Shown here: positions 43,721-54,550 of the stretch, piece by piece
How the letters are laid out: every line of letters starts with the position of its first letter
How positions within the stretch are numbered: the stretch's first letter is position 1
NCBI GenBank assembly: GCA_036874045.1
Contig: CM072343.1
Coordinates: 14,466,001-14,530,000 of the forward strand
Length of the DNA: 64,000 nucleotides
Direction of reading: 5' to 3'
DNA from: Cymodocea nodosa
Taxonomy: Eukaryota; Streptophyta; Magnoliopsida; Alismatales; Cymodoceaceae
Position numbers and translations under genes: made by a program
Notes under the pieces: model-generated
What the model saw: only the letters and a program-made list of their open reading frames with translations
Told to the model about the DNA's origin: nothing
The model's database searches: none

Positions 43721-46700
43721 TACATAATTTGTTTATTTTCACAAGCCTCTTTGTCTTCAAAAAATATCCAACAAAGTATCTAAAATTTTCTATGCAATTT
43801 CTGTACTTACTCTATTTATTTGATCAATTACTACTTGATTTAAATCTGAATGTCAAGCTTGTGGTTGTTGCTGTAAGAAATCTGTTTGTTGTTCATATGC
43901 TATATGTTGTTGTTCTGTTGTACACTGCATTGACTATTGTTGTTGCTATTCTTGCTGATTTTGCTGATCCTGTTATTGTTGTTGCTGTCGAATCACAGGT
44001 GTATCTGTTTCTTAGTATTTTTGAAGTTCTTTTGCAGAGAAAGATCGTGACTTTAATCTTTTCTGTGGTTAAGATGTAATATCTGTTTGACTTGCCACAA
44101 GTCTTAAAAGTGTATCACCATAAAATAATTTACTCTGCAAATTTAAAATATGATAAACAAAAATATCATACATGTTCACTTGTATATAGTTAATCAATGC
44201 ATACGTCGCATAAAGACAACATCTGACAACTTCTACTCCATGACCAAACCTTTGAAGTATTCAATATCTTTGCAATAAATCGTGCTTGGCCATTTAAATC
44301 ATTTAATAACCTTATTTGATTGTTAGCAGTTGGATCTTTGGCTAAATGTTTGATGTCCCATCCCAACTAATAGACTTATTTTCTTTCTGATAATTTAACT
44401 CCATTTTTAGTCCAAGTACTTCATAAAGTAGTTTTGGAGTTAAATATTTATCTGATTCTTGTATATTTGAAACAGTAATACTATCTTCTACTGTTAAGTT
44501 TAAATAAAAACAACTTACAATGTCTAGTATAATAAGATGGCTTGGCTATTGTGGAAGTAGAGTCAACAAGCCTTGAAATTCAAACATTTCTTTAATGTTC
44601 GCCATCCTTTCAAACTTAACTGGTCTTGAATATAAAATTGTAAAAGTTTTATATGTTTGAAATTTTTCATAACAGGATCTATTTCTGAACCACAAAAGTG
44701 TACTTTCTTTTAAATTCTATTTAAGATTAGGTATTTTCCTGTCATGAGTTTCTAACCTAGGACTTGTTTCAATATTTTGAGCAGCATCTATATTTTCAGA
44801 TCTTTCAAAACTGGTGGAATTTTTGTCAAAGCTAATATAAATGTCTAAAATATTTGTTATTGTCATATCAATAATCTACTAAGCTTCCTTTGTTTGATCT
44901 TTGTGAAACATATCAACAACTGATATTTGTATATCAATATCAACAATCTGTGTAATATTCTCTCTATCAACAACATTTATTTCTATAAGTGGTCTATAGA
45001 ACAATTGTCTTTGTATTAAAGAATATTCTATATCTATCTATACTATAGAATTATTCTATAATTCTATAATTTCTATATGTGAGACGTCAGCAATGTCATA
45101 TTCTATTTGTAATTATGTATTTTGCTGGGTATATACATTTATCAACAAATAATATGTATACTGTAACAGATATAACTAGATATATACAATGTAATATAAG
45201 TAACTATACCAAAAATTCTCAATTCGAGAAATAGTAAGAGGAAGAATATCTATACATTCCTCTTCAGATGAAATATCTTTAAAATTCATAGACTCAATGT
45301 CTATGTCATCAAAATTGATATCATCTATATATATATCATCAAAATTTCCTACATTTTCTGTTTCCGTAGGAAAAGAATGTTGTGTTGCAGCATGATGTGA
45401 AAAACTGTCCATTGTATTGAAAGAAACATTATGAACTAATGTGATATAATATCTTAATGTATATGCTTGGAATCTGATATTTGTCACATCTACTAGGATT
45501 CCTAAAACAAAATCTTGTCCAACTTGTGCAATGGAACATAGTTCTCCATTTTTCAAAGATTCTACTCTTTACTGCAATATACCTTGTACACCTACAGTTA
45601 ATCTAAAATATTCTAAGATCTTTTTCATCCGACTGTGCCTGTAGTGTCTCAAATTTTTCAAGAAGATCTAATGTTTTCTTAATTTCTCTTATTAAAGGCA
45701 CCTATGGTCTTGATGGTCCTTCACCATGTTGCCTAGGTTGTAATAATGGAATATAGAGTTTTAAGCTCTCAACCTCAGCCATTTTCAACTGATAAACTCT
45801 CTATCCTTCACTTCGAATGCCCATTTACTGCAATATACCTTGTACACCTACAGTTAATCTAAAATATTCTAAGATCTTTTTCATCCGATTGTGTCTGTAG
45901 TGTCTCAGATTTTTCAAGAAGATCTAATGTTTTCTTAATTTCTCTTATTAAAGGCACCTATGGTCTTGATGGTCCTTCACCATGTTGCCTAGGTTGTAAT
46001 AATGGAATATAGAGTTTTAAGCTCTCAACCTCAGCCATTTTCAACTGATAAACTCTCTATCCTTCACTTCGAATGCCCATTTACTACAATATACCTTGTA
46101 CACCTACAATTAATCTAAAATATTCTAAGATCTTTTTCATCCGATTGTGTCTGTAGTGTCTCAGCTTTTTCAAGAAGATCTAATGTTTTCTTAATTTCTC
46201 TTATTAAAGGCACCTATGGTCTTGATGGTCCTTCACCATGTTGCCTAGGTTGTAATAATGGAATATAGAGTTTTAAGCTCTCAACCTTAGCCATTTTCAA
46301 CTGATAAACTCTCTATCCTTCACTTCGAATGCCCATTTTCCAAATAGAAGTTTTCTATTCATTAATAAATTTTTGTATTTCATCTAAAACAGCTAAGGGA
46401 AAATAATGTTGGGAATATAAATTTTCTAATTCCCTATTGGCATTTTCTATCATTGGTTCCCATTTATTTCTGTAATAAGTGATAGACTATACCAATTTTT
46501 CTAGTACTTGTCGAGAACTAGTAACAACCTTAGGGTTAGGTTGTAACGTTCTTTTTCATGTTTGTAATGTAGAAAGTTCAGTTAGTTTTAGTCTAAACTG
46601 TGTTTCAACATAATTTCTAATAAACTTCCAATAGAAATTTTTCTCATCTTAAACATATTTTCAAATTTCAAGCAATACTTCATTGGAAAACGTATACCTA

Positions 46701-46726
46701 GAGTAAATATCTTTGATCTCACTATC
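43721..46726 (-). pseudogene. Extra post-pol ORF of element G, main part
   Basis: On the minus strand the order mirrors the ORF of element F. N-terminal helical blocks lie left of 46726 and an acidic linker at about 45200-45570. A globular part (44100-44480) has VLGL and FGHGVEVVRCCLYATYALI, comparable to VGHNLEVS and SLYATYDLLNRI in F. Gln-rich wording follows near 43860-43990. It contains the 256-bp triplication 45571-46338. The N-terminus lies beyond the insertion, at 49582-49658. It is a heavily decayed fossil of unknown function. Confidence 0.65.
45571..46338 (-). repeat. 256-bp tandem triplication
   Basis: Three head-to-tail copies begin at 45571, 45827 and 46083, each opening ACT(G/A)CAATATACCTTGTAC. 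They are nearly identical to one another (a few substitutions), much closer than the two LTRs of G, so the amplification is recent relative to the element. An assembly artefact is possible. Confidence 0.92.
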
Positions 46727-47440
46727 TGTTGAGTATTTTGTTTTGATGATGTGTGCTAAATGAAAATAATCATATTTGCTCAATTACTATTACTTGTAAA
46801 AAGAAATTAAAAACATCAATTAATAAAGAAAAAGCTTACTGATATAAATATGTATTTGTATTGGATCTGAAATTATACTATTAAATAACTAGTCGTTTCA
46901 TTGCATTAATTTCTCATGTAACTAAAAGTTAAGTTAACGTGTGTTTTTTATTGAAAAGCATAATATGTTTTAAAGTTATATCTTCTATATCATAAACAGT
47001 GCACGTTTAGACAACTCTTTAAGTTAGAGTGTTATTTGTATAGAGGTCACGTGAGAACTCATTGAATTAGAGGCTTAAAGGTTAAAATAGGTCACGTGAG
47101 AACTCGTTGAGTTAGTGAGTAAAAGAAGAGACGAACTTGTTAAGTTAGTATTGTACACGTGGTGAAATTATAAGTTACGAATATTATATTATATCACGTG
47201 AGGTGCACATGTTTAACTCGTTAAGTTAACATAACTAAACACGTTGAGTTGCTATATTGAACACTAAGGCAACGCGTTAGGTTAGCATTATAAACTTAAG
47301 TTGTTATTTTTGCACGTGATAAAATTCTTATTATAAAAACATTTGTTTATTACTGGTTCGTTGAGTTATCTGTAACACAACGGAGATGGTTCGTTGAGTT
47401 ATCGTAACACCATGGAGATGGTTCGTTGAGTTAGCTTAAT
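46727..47440 (+). repeat. Left LTR sequence of the family B derivative
   Basis: It begins TGTTGAGTATTTTG. It is collinear with 47983-48690, including the series of CACGTGAGAACTCGTT blocks and the TTCGTTGAGTTA words near 47355-47425. Confidence 0.85.
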
Positions 47441-47982
47441 CCACGAACTAACCTCGTTGGGTTATAGTTAACTCAACGGAGTGACCTTATATTTTATTAT
47501 TGACTTCGTGGAGTTAATGTTAACTCAACGAACTTACTTCGTTGAGTTAACACTTAGCAAGTTTTTCTAAAACTTACTTCTCGTATTAACTTCTTTATTT
47601 TTCTCCTCCAGCATTTTGTCAACTTAAATAAAGTTAAATACATGTTATTAATGCAATGTTCTAATTTAACTCATTTAAATTTGAACATTATATGCATATT
47701 TAACTTACAATTCATTTTCTGTTATGTGGAATTTACATTTTACTTTTTAGTATATAGATATATTCAAGCTTTAACCAATCATCGTGCATTTAATCATGTC
47801 ATTCATAAAATTATAAAACTTTTTAAACAATCTTGCACATCCTTAAATAGTTATATAATATACAATACAGTTCTCAATTAAATCATTCATTTGCAATCAC
47901 ATAATTTCAGAAATAAATTGATGTTCAAACATTAATATATATATATCATTTACAGTACAATCAAAAATTTACAATACAAGTA
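47441..47982 (+). other. Interior of the family B derivative
   Basis: The first 130 bp hold near-perfect hairpins: CGTTGGGTTA/TAACTCAACG (about 47456-47480), and GTGGAGTTA/TAACTCAACGAAC (about 47510-47533) followed by TTCGTTGAGTTAAC (47539). The rest (47571-47982) is AT-rich and not recognised. Confidence 0.6.
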
Positions 47983-49581
47983 TGTTGAGTATTTTGTTTT
48001 GATGATGTGTGTTGAATGAAAATAACCATATTTGCTCAATTACTATTGTTCGTCAAAAGAAATTGAAATCATCAATTAATATAGAAAAAGTTTACTGAGA
48101 TAAATACTTGTCTGTATTGGATCTGGAATTATACTAAGTTAATAACTAGTCATTTCATTGCATTAATTTCTCATTTAACTAAACGTTAAGTTAACGTGTG
48201 TTTTTATTGAAAAGCATGATATATTTTAAAGTTATATTTTTCTGTATCATGAACAGTGCACGTTTAGACAACTCGTTAAGTTAGAATGTTATTTGTATAG
48301 AGGTCACGTGAGAACTCGTTGAGTTAGAGGCTTAAAGGTTAAAATAGGTCACGTGAGAACTCGTTAAGTTAGTGAGTAAAAGAAGAGATGAACTCGTTAA
48401 ATTTGTGTTGTACACGTGGTGAAATTATAAGTTACGAATGTTATATTGTATCACGTGAGGTGCACATGTTTAACTCGTTAAGTTAACATAACTAAACGCG
48501 TTGAGTTGCTATATTGAACACTAAGGCAACACGTTAGGTTAGCGTTATAAACTTAAGTTATTATTTTTGTATATGGTAAAATTCTTATTATAAAAACATT
48601 TGTTTATTACTAGTTCGTTGAGTTATCTGTAATACAACGGAGATGGTTCGTTGAGTTATCATAACACCACGGACATAGTTCGTTGAGTTAGCTACAGTAC
48701 TTGTCACGTGAAATGGCACATGAGAAACTCGTTAAGTTAGAAACGTTAAGTTAATATCTACTTATGTTACTCATTTAGTTAACATTAAAGTAACGACTTC
48801 TTATTACACTTGATGAAAAATTTTGGAAGAGAAAGTTTATTTTGTAGGTAATTTTTTAGAGATCCAAGATTGATGATTAAAGAAAATTTGAAATGTAAAC
48901 GTGGGTCAGAACATGTGTGCTTTGATGAAGGAAAAAGCAAAGATGTGAAGAAGTGGAAAACTGGTAGTGATTAAACGTGGAGGATATGCATGAAATTAAC
49001 ATATAGTATAAAAGGTATAGAGTTCTCATTGATCAAACTATCCCTGTACACCAAAAGAAAAATATTTTCAGAGATCAAAAACACTCTTCGGGGAAAAGCT
49101 CTCAGGTGAAAGAAAATTTAGTGAAGCAGAAAAAGGTGAGATTTATGTCGTTGAAGATTTGAAGTATCAGTTGGAAGAAAGTTCAGTGAAGCAGAAAAAG
49201 GTAATATATACGTCACTGAAGATTTAAAATATCAAAAGAAAGTAAATTTGGTGAAGTAGAGAAAGACAAGATATTCGTCACTGAAGAAGAAAAAGAAGAA
49301 GAAGAAAGATCTCAAACAGGGAGAAATGTTTTAAATTCTGAAAATTAGTTTTCTCTGTTTGTAGTTATGAAATTGTAAAGATGAAATATGGTATTGAAAT
49401 ATAATTGCATCTATAATTTCTGAGGAGAATTGAATTGTATATTGTAATTGAAACCTTGAATAAAAATGATTTTATAAAAATAGTGTCTCGACTTGTTTTT
49501 AAGTATTGAAGTTTCAATTATAATCGGAAAAAGTTGAAAAACGCAATTCACCCCCCTCTTGTGTAGCCATATGATCCTACA
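47983..49581 (+). repeat. Complete family B LTR, short subfamily
   Basis: This 1599-bp LTR begins TGTTGAGTATTTTG and ends GATCCTACA. It has the CACGTG/CTCGTTAAGTTA region at 48240-48540 and TTCGTTGAGTTA words at 48613-48690. A TATAAAAGG box lies near 49008 and a GAAGAA run near 49290. Confidence 0.88.
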
Positions 49582-49880
49582 CTATCTATTTTCTAAAGTT
49601 CTATCTCCTTTTTCTACACTTTTGTCATTCTACCACGTCTTGTTCCACGTCTTGACATTGTCGATTAATCTCTGCTTTTCACTATAGAACTTGATGGAAG
49701 TAAAGATTTTCAATCTAGGTTTTTATAAAGGTAGAAACACAAAAGGTTATTAGTAAAACATTTACAACTCTTCGAGTTTATAAATGGATAAACAGATTCA
49801 ATCATTGAAATCATAAATATAAGATCTATTTTTCATAAATAACTCGAAACCTTACAATAACTGTACGAGTTTTACAACCT
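49582..49880 (-). pseudogene. Extra ORF of G, N-terminus and upstream region
   Basis: The ATG at 49658 (minus) opens MSRRGTRRGRMTKV, the Arg-rich start shared with 18993. The upstream stretch 49659-49880 matches 18770-18992, including ACTCGTACAGTTATTG and the ATTTATGATTTCAATGATTG block. It shows that the ORF and its upstream region move as a unit. It is a fossil. Confidence 0.65.
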
Positions 49881-50184
49881 ATCAAAGTAGAAGACTTAGC
49901 ATAACAAGCATATGCTAACAAAATTCGTATTGATTCTAGTCTAACAATAGGAGTAAATGTTTCATCGTAGTCAATTCCTTCCTCTTGCCTGTAACCTTGA
50001 GCAACTAACCTAGCTTTATTTTTAACCATATGTCCATCCTGATCGACTTTGTTTCTGAATACCCACCTTGTTCCTATTATAGACTATTTTTTAAGGGGTG
50101 GAATTAGATCTCATACCTCATTTCTTATAAATTGATTTAGCTCATCTTGCATAGCTAAATACCAAAATTCATCTTCTAAGACAT
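49881..50184 (-). pseudogene. RT part of element G, left of the solo LTR
   Basis: On the minus strand NKARLVAQGYRQEEGIDYDE, TFTPIVRLESIRILLAYAC and EFWYLAMQDELNQFIRNEV are the N-terminal RT blocks of a SIRE-type copia. The part continues across the solo LTR at 52386. It is a fossil. Confidence 0.82.
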
Positions 50185-50541
50185 TGTTTAGAATGAAAAA
50201 GTGCATATTATTAACAGTTAAATGATGGTTAATTGCATAATATTTAGCTTATTATATGAGAATTAAGCCATTATGTTATAATTGCACTATTATATGCTTT
50301 AATTAAAGAATCTGCTTAATTTTAGGGAATTAATGTTAATTTAGTACATTTCTGAACTGTCGGTAAGTTGCAGGCTGTGAAATTCTTAAGTATCCGAATT
50401 TTCTGATATTTCAGACAATTATGTTTAACATACCGAACATATTTCGGACAGTTATGTTTAATTGACCGAACATGTCGGATAGTTATGTTTTTATTGCCGA
50501 ATAGTTATGTTTTGAAAGAATATTTTATTATTTCCTGAAGT

Positions 50542-50960
50542 ACACGTGTCAAAACCATAATGCATGACTTAAGTGAACTTTCGGTGAGTTATCTCTAACT
50601 ATCCGAAATTGCAGCTGGGCATCGAATAGTTATATGTGTAACTCTCTGAAATATCTTTTTATTTATAAAATAGCTGTGAACACGTGTCATGTTCTGGGAA
50701 AGTGACTTAAGTGGATTTTCGGTGAGTTATCTGTAACTATCCGAAATGCATCTGAGCATTGGATAGTTAGACCTGTAACTCTTCGAAATGTGTATTTTAT
50801 TATTAAACTGCTGCTGACACGTGTCGAGATCTAGTAGATTTACTTAAGTTATATATCGGTGAGTTATCTTTAACAATCTGAAATGCATCAGAGCATCAGA
50901 TAATTAAGTTTATAAGAATCTGAAATGCACCTGAGCATCGAATAGTTAAATTTATGCACG
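50542..50960 (+). repeat. Three tandem 137-138-bp modules in the Athila LTR
   Basis: Units start at 50542, 50680 and 50817, each opening ACACGTGTC. Each then carries ACTTAAGT, the arm pair TCGGTGAGTTA/TAACTATCCGAAA (or its decayed form), and a GCATCGGATAGTTA-type word followed by TAACTCTTCGAAATG-type wording. The unit lies upstream of the TATA box, so enhancer-like tandem repeats in U3 are the simplest reading. Confidence 0.83.
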
Positions 50961-51179
50961 TGTTTTATAGTTAAATTAACAAAAAAAGTTCGTTCAGTTA
51001 TTTGTAACTCCATGGACTATTTATTTTCTAATATGCCACTATAGCGGTTGCAGAAACAGGACAGTTGGAAGAAAAACCACGTTTGCACATATCACGTAGG
51101 GAGAAGAAAGCATCGTCGTTGATATGAATGAAGAAAACCCAACCGACCATTCAAGCAGAAGCAGTTACTACTGAAGAAA

Positions 51180-51187
51180 TATAAAAG
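51180..51187 (+). promoter_or_regulatory. TATA box in the solo Athila-type LTR
   Basis: TATAAAAG lies about 995 bp into the LTR, and the same box is found near 27712 (minus) and 54115 (plus) in related LTRs. It separates the hairpin-rich U3 from the R/U5 side. Confidence 0.68.
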
Positions 51188-52385
51188 AAAAGAAGAAAAA
51201 AGGAAGAGTGTGTGTGATCGATGGGTGAACAGTGTGTGTAGAGGAGGATCGACGACACAATTCTCTAAAGTACCTCACCAACCATCATCATCACCATCAC
51301 CATCACCACACCATAATCACCAACCATCGGAGGTCTGTGAGAATACTTGCCTGATGTCGAGTTGATTCCGAGCCAAACACAGTGCCTGACAACCATTGTG
51401 AGGAGTGATCGCGTCATGGGAAGGGAAGCCATTTTCACCAAGCGCCGACTCATATTTCAGGAGATCGTAAAGCTTTTAGCCTTGGCTTCGGGTTGATGCT
51501 TGTATGCTGAAGAGGAGATCATCTTGCAATTCTGGACTCGCAATTCTATAGGGAGAGGAGACAGAATTGTAAGTGGTTTAATTTTCAGTGGTGTAATCGC
51601 GTTGCAAGTAGTGTCGGAAGTATTTACTGTCAAGTGAGATTAGTTTACATTTCACCTGTCGCCCATTTCCATGTTCATATTAAAACAAAAATACAAAAAG
51701 AAACAGTTTATCTTTGTTTGTATGTTGTATTTGAGTGTTGTATTGTTTGTGTTGTATCGTGATTAATGTTACATTTATCAGTGTTGTGATTGTTTTATAT
51801 TAGTTTTAGTTTTACAGTTTACTGAAATTAGTTCGTTCAAAAGACTTAAAGATTTTAATGGTTACTACTTGAATTATCTGAATGTTAGTATGCTTAATGA
51901 TAAATCCAGTGTTTACTAACATTAAAGAGCTTAATTGATGTTATTTACAATCTGTGGAATCGCCCAATGGTTGGCTGAATTCCTTTGTAAATAGCAGTAT
52001 TAAAAAGAAAAGACAGGCTCGTGGAGTTAAACTTAAGTCCACAAGGTTAGTCCATTGAGTTAGCCATAACTCAACGAACTTTGTCCGTTGAGTTAACTGT
52101 AATTCAACAAAGAGCTTATTGAATATATAAATTTGATTGTTAACAAACGAACAGTTCTCAAGTTCTTTAGCAATTCCTTGTGGGATCAACTTGTACTTGC
52201 ACACTGATACAATAGACATTATATACTTGCATTTAAAGTACAAATTGGAATTAATATCTAAATTGTATTAAAGGTTGTTTGTTTACTTCTAAAAGAAAAA
52301 GAATAGGCATAAAGCTAAATTAACTAAGTAAAAATAGAAGTAACAAATCAAAGTTTTTCTGGTGTCATGTTGGAAAAGACAAACA

Positions 52386-53037
52386 GGCATCTTTAGTTTT
52401 CTTAGGTCCTTGTAACGAAACAAATGAATAAGCACTACAAATGTTGACTATTGATGACCTAGTCCTAACTCCTTGATTAGGATCGCCTATTATCTGATAA
52501 ATAGGATGAGATGAAGCATAACGCCAATTTCTATGTTGTTCCACATTTTCTATAGGCATGACATTATTTTCTTCTAAATCTTCATCATTCAAGTTTATAT
52601 TTCTTAGTTCGTTAGATAATCTCTCAATTTCTCTGTCAACATCATTTGATACCATTTCTGGGAGAATTTCTGAATCAATATTTTCAGCATGTCTAAAATC
52701 CAAATGAGAATTTCATGAAATTTCACATATAGGGTTTCCTCAATGGTTTTTGTTGATTTATTATATACTCTATACGCTTTACTTCTAATGGAATAACCAA
52801 CAAAAATACCCTCATCTAATTTGGCTCTAAATTTGTCACTACATTCTTTAGTATTCAAAATAAAATACTTACAACCAAACAATTTTAAATAACTAATTTT
52901 GGAAACTCTATTATACCATATCTCATAAGGAGTTTTATCCAAAATGGGTCTTAAATGCACCCTATTTATAACATAACTTGCTGCATGAACTGCTTCTGCC
53001 TAGAGAAATAAGGGTGACTTATTTTCATTTAACATGG
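52386..53037 (-). pseudogene. Integrase end and RT start of element G
   Basis: On the minus strand, MHLRPILDKTPYEIWYNRV, LFGCKYFILNTKE and FVGYSIRSKAYRVYNKSTK are the integrase C-terminal blocks of a SIRE element. An acidic linker (EIERLSNELRNINLNDEDLE, NWRYASSHPIYQIIGD) leads to the RT. It is a fossil bounded on both sides by Athila-type LTR insertions. Confidence 0.83.
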
Positions 53038-54550
53038 TGTTAAAAATGAAAAAGTGCATAATATTAAGGGTTAAATGATGGTTAATTGCATAATATTTAG
53101 CTTATCATATAAGAATTAAGCCATTATGTTATAATTACACTATTATATGCTTTAATGAAAGAATCTACATAATTTTAGGAAATTAACATTAATTAAGTAT
53201 ATTTCTGAACTATCAGTAAGTTGCAGATTTTTAATTCTTAAGTATCCGAATTTTCTGTTATTTCGAAGAGTTATATTGCATGTATCGAACAGTTATGTTT
53301 TAAATGCTTAAAGAATATTTTATTATTTCTTAGAGTACACGTGTTGTAACCATAATGCATGGCTTAAGTAAATGCTCGGTAAGTTATTGTTAACTATCTG
53401 AAATGCATCTAAACATCGGATAGTTAGGTTCGTAAGTATTCGAAATATCTGAACTTGTTAAGTTTGAATTATGCACGTGTTGAATTTAAATGCTTTATTA
53501 TGTCACATGAGTTGCACATGTATAACTCGTCAAGTTAGAATAACTATATATGTTGAGTTACTTGAATATACACTAAACTAACGTATTGTGTTAGTGTTAT
53601 GTAGAAATAGGAAAAGTAAACTTTTGGATAGTTAACGTTTCGTTTTAGTCATAGAGTTATGTTAAAAACTTGTATAGTTAATTTATCCACATATGTGTTT
53701 TTAATGTTTTAAGTTGTCACATGTTTTCCATGTGCATTCAGTAAGGAAAATCGAAGAGTTAGATAACTGTTTGAGTTTTTATACGCATAGATAGATAACT
53801 GTTCGAGTTTTATAAAATGACTAACAAACAGATAAGTTTTCTATGTTCAGTCACATATTTTGTAGGAGCAAAAACTTGAAGAGTTATAGATAAGTGTTCG
53901 AGATTTTATAGGACTTAAAGGACAAGTGTTCGGCTAAAATGAAGACTTACAAGAATTAGAAGAGTTACAAGAAGATACAATACGAAGGAAAACCATGATT
54001 GCACGTATCACGTAGGAATTCACTCATGGAAGGAAGAAGAAATCACCATTGTCGATATGTATGAAGGAAATCCAACTGATCATCTAAGTAGAAGCAGTTA
54101 CTACAGAAAGAAATATAAAAGAAGAGGAGAAAGACGAAGAAAGTGTGTGTGCAGAGGTGGAGGACCGCGCTAACTACAGACAACGTTGGAAGCTCCCTGA
54201 AGCTCCACACCACCACCAAAATCACCAACCATTGGAGGTCTGTGAGGATACTTTCCTGATGTCAGGTCGATTTCGAGCCAAACACGGTGACTGACAACCA
54301 TTGTGAGGAGTGATCGCATCGTGGGAAGGAAAGTCATTTTCACCAAGCACCGACTCATATATCAGGAGATCGTAAAGCTTCTAGCTTTGGTTTTGGGTTG
54401 ATGCTAGTATGCTGAAGAGGAGATCATCTTACAATTTTGGATTCGCGATTCTATAGAGAGAGGAGGCAAGATTGTAAGTGATTAAGTTTCCAATGATGTA
54501 ATCGCCTCGCATGTAGTGACAGAAGTTTTTACTATCGATAGAGATTTTTA
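53038..54550 (+). repeat. Athila-type LTR, left arm of an inverted pair, chimeric
   Basis: It begins TGTTAAAAATGAAAAAG in plus orientation and runs through a TATAAAAG box near 54115 to the GATAGAGATTTTT block at the centre. Its segment 53614-53949 is not Athila-like but matches the family C copia LTR (13368-13702). It faces the minus-orientation arm that starts at 54551. Confidence 0.82.
53614..53949 (+). repeat. Copia family C LTR segment inside a gypsy-type LTR
   Basis: About 335 bp align collinearly with 13368-13702. Shared landmarks are TATGTTAAAAACT, GTGTTTTTAATGTTTTAAG, GATAACTGTTTGAG, ATAAAATGACTAAC and GACTTAAAGGA. Athila-type sequence resumes at about 53975 with ATACGAAGGAAAACC. The other Athila LTRs of the window have a different sequence at this place. 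Confidence 0.82.

Larger units (their letters stand above)
46727..49581 (+). mobile_element. Short family B derivative nested in G (fossil)
   Basis: This 2855-bp insertion is flanked by a perfect target duplication CTATC (46722-46726 and 49582-49586). It begins with family B LTR sequence (46727 to about 47440) and ends with a complete family B LTR (47983-49581), with about 540 bp of other sequence between. It carries no coding region and is a broken, non-autonomous remnant. Confidence 0.87.
50185..52385 (+). repeat. Solo Athila-type LTR in element G
   Basis: This 2201-bp LTR lies in plus orientation. It begins TGTTTAGAATGAAAAAG and ends AAAGACAAACA. The flanking 5-mers GACAT (50180-50184) and GGCAT (52386-52390) differ by one base and fit the SIRE pol wording on both sides. 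It contains three units of a hairpin/G-box module (50542-50960), a TATAAAAG box (51180-51187) and the tRNA-site-like TTTTTCTGGTGTCATGTTGG near its end. Confidence 0.87.

Noticed and set aside
43729-44079. Plus-strand frame with hydrophobic Leu/Val-rich translation, possible membrane protein
   Set aside because: It is the antisense of the Gln-rich tail of the minus-strand extra ORF of G: CAA/CAG repeats read backwards give Leu/Val.
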